From positions 124,001 through 188,000 of the forward strand of contig CAVSJJ010000001.1 of assembly GCA_963728395.1 (NCBI GenBank): a stretch of 64,000 bases of DNA, read 5' to 3'. Shown here one piece after another: positions 61,771 to 64,000 of this stretch. Origin of the DNA: CAVSJJ01 sp963728395 (GTDB lineage Bacteria > Actinomycetota > Actinomycetes > Actinomycetales > Dermatophilaceae). The translations under genes and the position numbers were made by a program. Below the pieces are notes generated by a model, which worked only from the letters and a program-made list of their open reading frames with translations, did not search any database and was not told where the DNA came from. Every line of letters begins with the position of its first letter. The stretch's first letter is position 1.

Positions 61771-62616
61771 ATGCCCGAGGGTGACACCGTCTGGCGAACG
61801 GCGCGACGGCTCCACGAGGCCCTCGTCGGGGAGCCCCTCGTGCTCGGTGACCTACGCTGGCCCGGCCTCGCCGACCTCGATGTCGTCGGCGCGACGACGC
61901 TGAAGGTGCTCAGCCGGGGCAAGCATCTGTTCCACCGGCTCGACTCGGGGACGACGATCCACTCCCACCTGCGGATGGAGGGGCAGTGGCGGGTCGCCCA
62001 CCCCGGGGCCGAGACCGAGCGGCTCCTCCGGCGCCAGGACGTGCGGGCGGTCCTCGGGACCTCGCGGTGGACCGCGGCGGGCCTGCGCCTCGGGATGCTC
62101 GGCGCCCTCCCCACGGCGCGGGAGGAGGAGCTGGTCGGTCACCTCGGCCCCGACGTCCTCGGCCCCGACTGGGACCCCGGGCGGGTCGCGGCGGCCATCG
62201 CGGCATACCCGGGCACGATCGGTGAGGCGCTGCTCGACCAGCGAACCCTCGCCGGGGTCGGGACATTCTGGGCGAGCGAGGCGCTCTTCCTCGAGCGGCT
62301 GCTGCCGTGGCTCCCGGCCGCAGAGCTGTCGAACGGGCAGGTCACGGCGCTGGTCGACCGGGTCCACCGACTCATCGACCTCGGGCGACGGCATGCCGTC
62401 CAGTCGAGCACCGGCGTCCACCGGGCGGGGCACGAGGCCTACGTCCATGCCCGATCGGGTCGAGCGTGCCGCCGCTGCGGGGACACCGTGCGGGTCGCCG
62501 CCATCGGCCGGGCACCCCGGGAGAGGGTCCTCTTCTCCTGCCCGACCTGTCAGGGCGGACTCGCGCCGAGCGACGATGGCAGGCCACAGCGCCCGCTCGG
62601 CAGCGGGCGTCGGTAG
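61771..62616 (+). CDS. nei2: endonuclease VIII family DNA glycosylase (Nei2)
   Basis: Bifunctional glycosylase/AP-lyase removing oxidised pyrimidines. The 281-aa protein starts MPEGDTVWR, where P2 is the nucleophile and E3 the catalytic acid. The helix-two-turn-helix carries IGEALLDQRTLAGVGTFWASEALF. A C4 zinc finger is formed by CRRCGDTVRVAAIGRAPRER and FSCPTCQ. Forty bases separate it from lhr, so the two are probably co-transcribed. Confidence 0.96.
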   Translation: MPEGDTVWRTARRLHEALVGEPLVLGDLRWPGLADLDVVGATTLKVLSRGKHLFHRLDSGTTIHSHLRMEGQWRVAHPGAETERLLRRQDVRAVLGTSRWTAAGLRLGMLGALPTAREEELVGHLGPDVLGPDWDPGRVAAAIAAYPGTIGEALLDQRTLAGVGTFWASEALFLERLLPWLPAAELSNGQVTALVDRVHRLIDLGRRHAVQSSTGVHRAGHEAYVHARSGRACRRCGDTVRVAAIGRAPRERVLFSCPTCQGGLAPSDDGRPQRPLGSGRR

Positions 62617-62625
62617 GAGGCTGGC

Positions 62626-62925
62626 TCAGGCCGCGGAGGCGGAGACCTCGCGCACGGCCGGGAGCGGCAGCGGAAGCGGCGCCGTCAGCACCTCGGTCTC
62701 GGCGACCCGCTCCGAGACCGCCCCGAGGACGTGCGAGAGGGGGAGACCCAGTGCGGAGCACACGGAGAACAGCAGCTCGGACGAGGCCTCCTTGGTGCCC
62801 CGCTCGATCTCGCTGAGGTAGCCCAGCGACACGGTGGCGGCCGCCGACACCTCGCGCAGGGTCTTGCCCTGGGCCTGCCGCTGCTCACGCAGGACGTCAC
62901 CCAGCTCTCGACGCAGCAGGATCAT
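62626..62925 (-). CDS. clgR: XRE-family regulator, ClgR-like
   Basis: DNA-binding protein of 99 aa with the HTH GKTLREVSAAATVSLGYLSEIERGTKEAS. ClgR activates clp protease and other stress genes in actinobacteria, and recA in some. Identity is supported by the HTH sequence and by its position beside cinA and pgsA. ATG 62925 follows GGAGGCGTC. The C-terminal AVREVSASAA, ending in Ala-Ala, could be a Clp degron as in other ClgR proteins. Confidence 0.9.
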   Translation of the reverse strand: MILLRRELGDVLREQRQAQGKTLREVSAAATVSLGYLSEIERGTKEASSELLFSVCSALGLPLSHVLGAVSERVAETEVLTAPLPLPLPAVREVSASAA

Positions 62926-63048
62926 GACGCCTCCTTCGCGCGACTCGCGTGCCGTGGTCATGTCCCACCGTACCTCCCCGCGCTCTCCGTGCGAGGGAAA
63001 TGCCCCGGATGAGCCATCCGGGCCTGCGGGCGGGTGGGCACCCCCAGA

Positions 63049-63558
63049 TCAACGCGCGGGAGGCGCCGGCTCTTCCCCGTCTCGGATCACCGCGAGGAGG
63101 AGGTCGAGCGCGGCCGCGACGGCGGCGGTCCGGATCGCCGCGCGGTCGCCGGTCAGCGCCAGCTCGCGGTGCTCGACGACGTGGCCGGCGACGACGGCCA
63201 CGTGCACGGTCCCCACGGGCTGCCCGTCGGCCGGCTCCGGCCCGGCCACCCCCGTCGTCGCGACACCGACGGCGGCCCCGAGCACGCGGCATACGCCGGC
63301 GGCCATCTGCCGAGCCACCTCGGCATGGACCGCCCCCTCTCGGGCGAGCAGTCCGGCGTCGACGCCGAGGACGGAGCTCTTGACGTCGGATGCGTAGGAG
63401 ACGACGCCGCCGCGGACCACGGCCGAGGCGCCGGGCACATCGGTGAGCGCGGCGGCGAGGAGACCTCCGGTCAACGACTCGGCCGTGGCGACGCTGCGCC
63501 CCTGGCCGCGCAACGCGGCGACGACCGCCGTCGCCGCGGCGGCCGGCCGGCCGGTCAT
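63049..63558 (-). CDS. cinA: CinA C-terminal domain protein (nicotinamide-nucleotide amidase)
   Basis: Deamidates NMN to nicotinate mononucleotide in pyridine nucleotide recycling. The 169-aa protein is the amidase domain alone: GRSVATAESLTGGLLAAALTDVPGASAVVRGGVVSYASDVKSSVLGV, then GVATTGVAGPEPADGQPVGTVHVAV. Its ATG overlaps the pgsA stop codon by four bases. An octamer inside the gene forces the codons GTA TGC in AAGVCRVLG. Confidence 0.95.
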   Translation of the reverse strand: MTGRPAAAATAVVAALRGQGRSVATAESLTGGLLAAALTDVPGASAVVRGGVVSYASDVKSSVLGVDAGLLAREGAVHAEVARQMAAGVCRVLGAAVGVATTGVAGPEPADGQPVGTVHVAVVAGHVVEHRELALTGDRAAIRTAAVAAALDLLLAVIRDGEEPAPPAR

Positions 63559-64000
63559 CCGGCCGGGTCCGGGCGGTCCGGACCCCCCGGCCGGGCCCGC
63601 TTGGCCTCCCGCTTCATCCGGGCCCGCTCGCTCGTGCGCCGCAGGGTCAGCGCCTGGATGAGGTAGTCGACCCCGGTCAGGACGGTGAGGGCCACAGCGA
63701 CCCAGAACAGCGACCAGGCGAGTGCGCCCCACAGACCGGGCACCGGCATGGCCCAGCGAGGCATGACGAGGAAGCCGAGCGCCAGCGCCTGGACGAGGGT
63801 CTTGAGCTTGCCGCCCCGGCCCGCCGCCATGACGCCGTGCCGGATCACCCAGAACCGGACGGCGGTGATCCCCCACTCGCGGACGAGGACGAGGATCGTG
63901 GCCCACCAGGGGACCCCGGCGATCATCGACAGCCCGACGAGCGCCATCGACACGAGAGCCTTGTCGGCGATCGGGTCGCTCACCTTGCCGAAGTTCGTGA
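63555..64000 (-). CDS. pgsA: CDP-diacylglycerol-glycerol-3-phosphate phosphatidyltransferase, C-terminal part
   Basis: Membrane enzyme making phosphatidylglycerol phosphate. Only the 3' two thirds are present, and the start lies beyond the right edge. The end of the CDP-alcohol motif is visible as NFGKVSDPIADKALV (GX3DX3D). Three to four membrane helices follow, with VREWGITAVRFWVIRHGV and GKLKTLVQALAL typical of PgsA. The C-terminus is basic and Pro-rich. Confidence 0.95.
   Translation of the reverse strand, partial: TNFGKVSDPIADKALVSMALVGLSMIAGVPWWATILVLVREWGITAVRFWVIRHGVMAAGRGGKLKTLVQALALGFLVMPRWAMPVPGLWGALAWSLFWVAVALTVLTGVDYLIQALTLRRTSERARMKREAKRARPGGPDRPDPAG

Overview
The window is very GC-rich (I estimate about 72-73 % G+C) and is almost wholly coding. 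Its gene order is that of an actinobacterium, probably one of the Micrococcales near the Intrasporangiaceae; the family-level guess is inference. No rRNA, tRNA, transposase or CRISPR array was recognised. Two conserved chromosomal neighbourhoods are joined by accessory genes.

Region 1 (1-25 kb) holds the recO / leuA / era / corC / ybeY / phoH / HIT / rsmE / dnaJ / hrcA / hemW block, read mostly leftward. It is interrupted by metabolic genes: an aldo/keto reductase, an SOS-controlled AlkB-like dioxygenase, an enoyl-CoA hydratase-like protein, a dimethylarginine hydrolase, an acyl-CoA dehydrogenase and aspartate-semialdehyde dehydrogenase. A 603-bp gene-free stretch (21746-22348) holds a dense array of small stem-loops ending in two covarying 35-nt hairpins. 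Two copies of a 62-nt double-palindrome element lie at 8907-8968 and 23313-23374. Region 2 (25-42 kb) carries lepA, a secreted phosphoesterase, rpsT, holA, a large secreted subtilase where comEC/comEA often lie, dinG, fhs, a membrane ferredoxin pair, hflX and its neighbouring methyltransferase.

Region 3 (42-64 kb) is the dapF-miaA-def / miaB-recX-recA / DUF3046 / clgR-cinA-pgsA block. Inserted in it are a secreted gamma-glutamyltransferase, a polysaccharide deacetylase with a frameshifted signal peptide, a DUF427 gene, a drug-export-type ABC transporter, and the repair genes lhr and nei2. The DNA-damage theme is strong: LexA boxes precede recA and the alkB-like gene, and PafBC-type (RecA-independent) promoter motifs precede recA and, more weakly, lhr. 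Heat-shock control is visible as a CIRCE element before hrcA-dnaJ. Many transcription units start with a TANNNT -10 box only 6-9 nt before the start codon, which points to widespread leaderless translation.

The most unusual signal is the octamer GTATGCCG / CGGCATAC. I count about 50 copies in 64 kb where composition predicts about two. Both strands and all reading frames are used, rare codons are imposed where it falls in genes, intergenic DNA is enriched, and several copies form inverted pairs at gene ends. Density and layout resemble the DNA-uptake sequences of Neisseria and Pasteurellaceae, which I do not know to be described in Actinobacteria. The second most unusual signal is the stem-loop array at 21856-22321.
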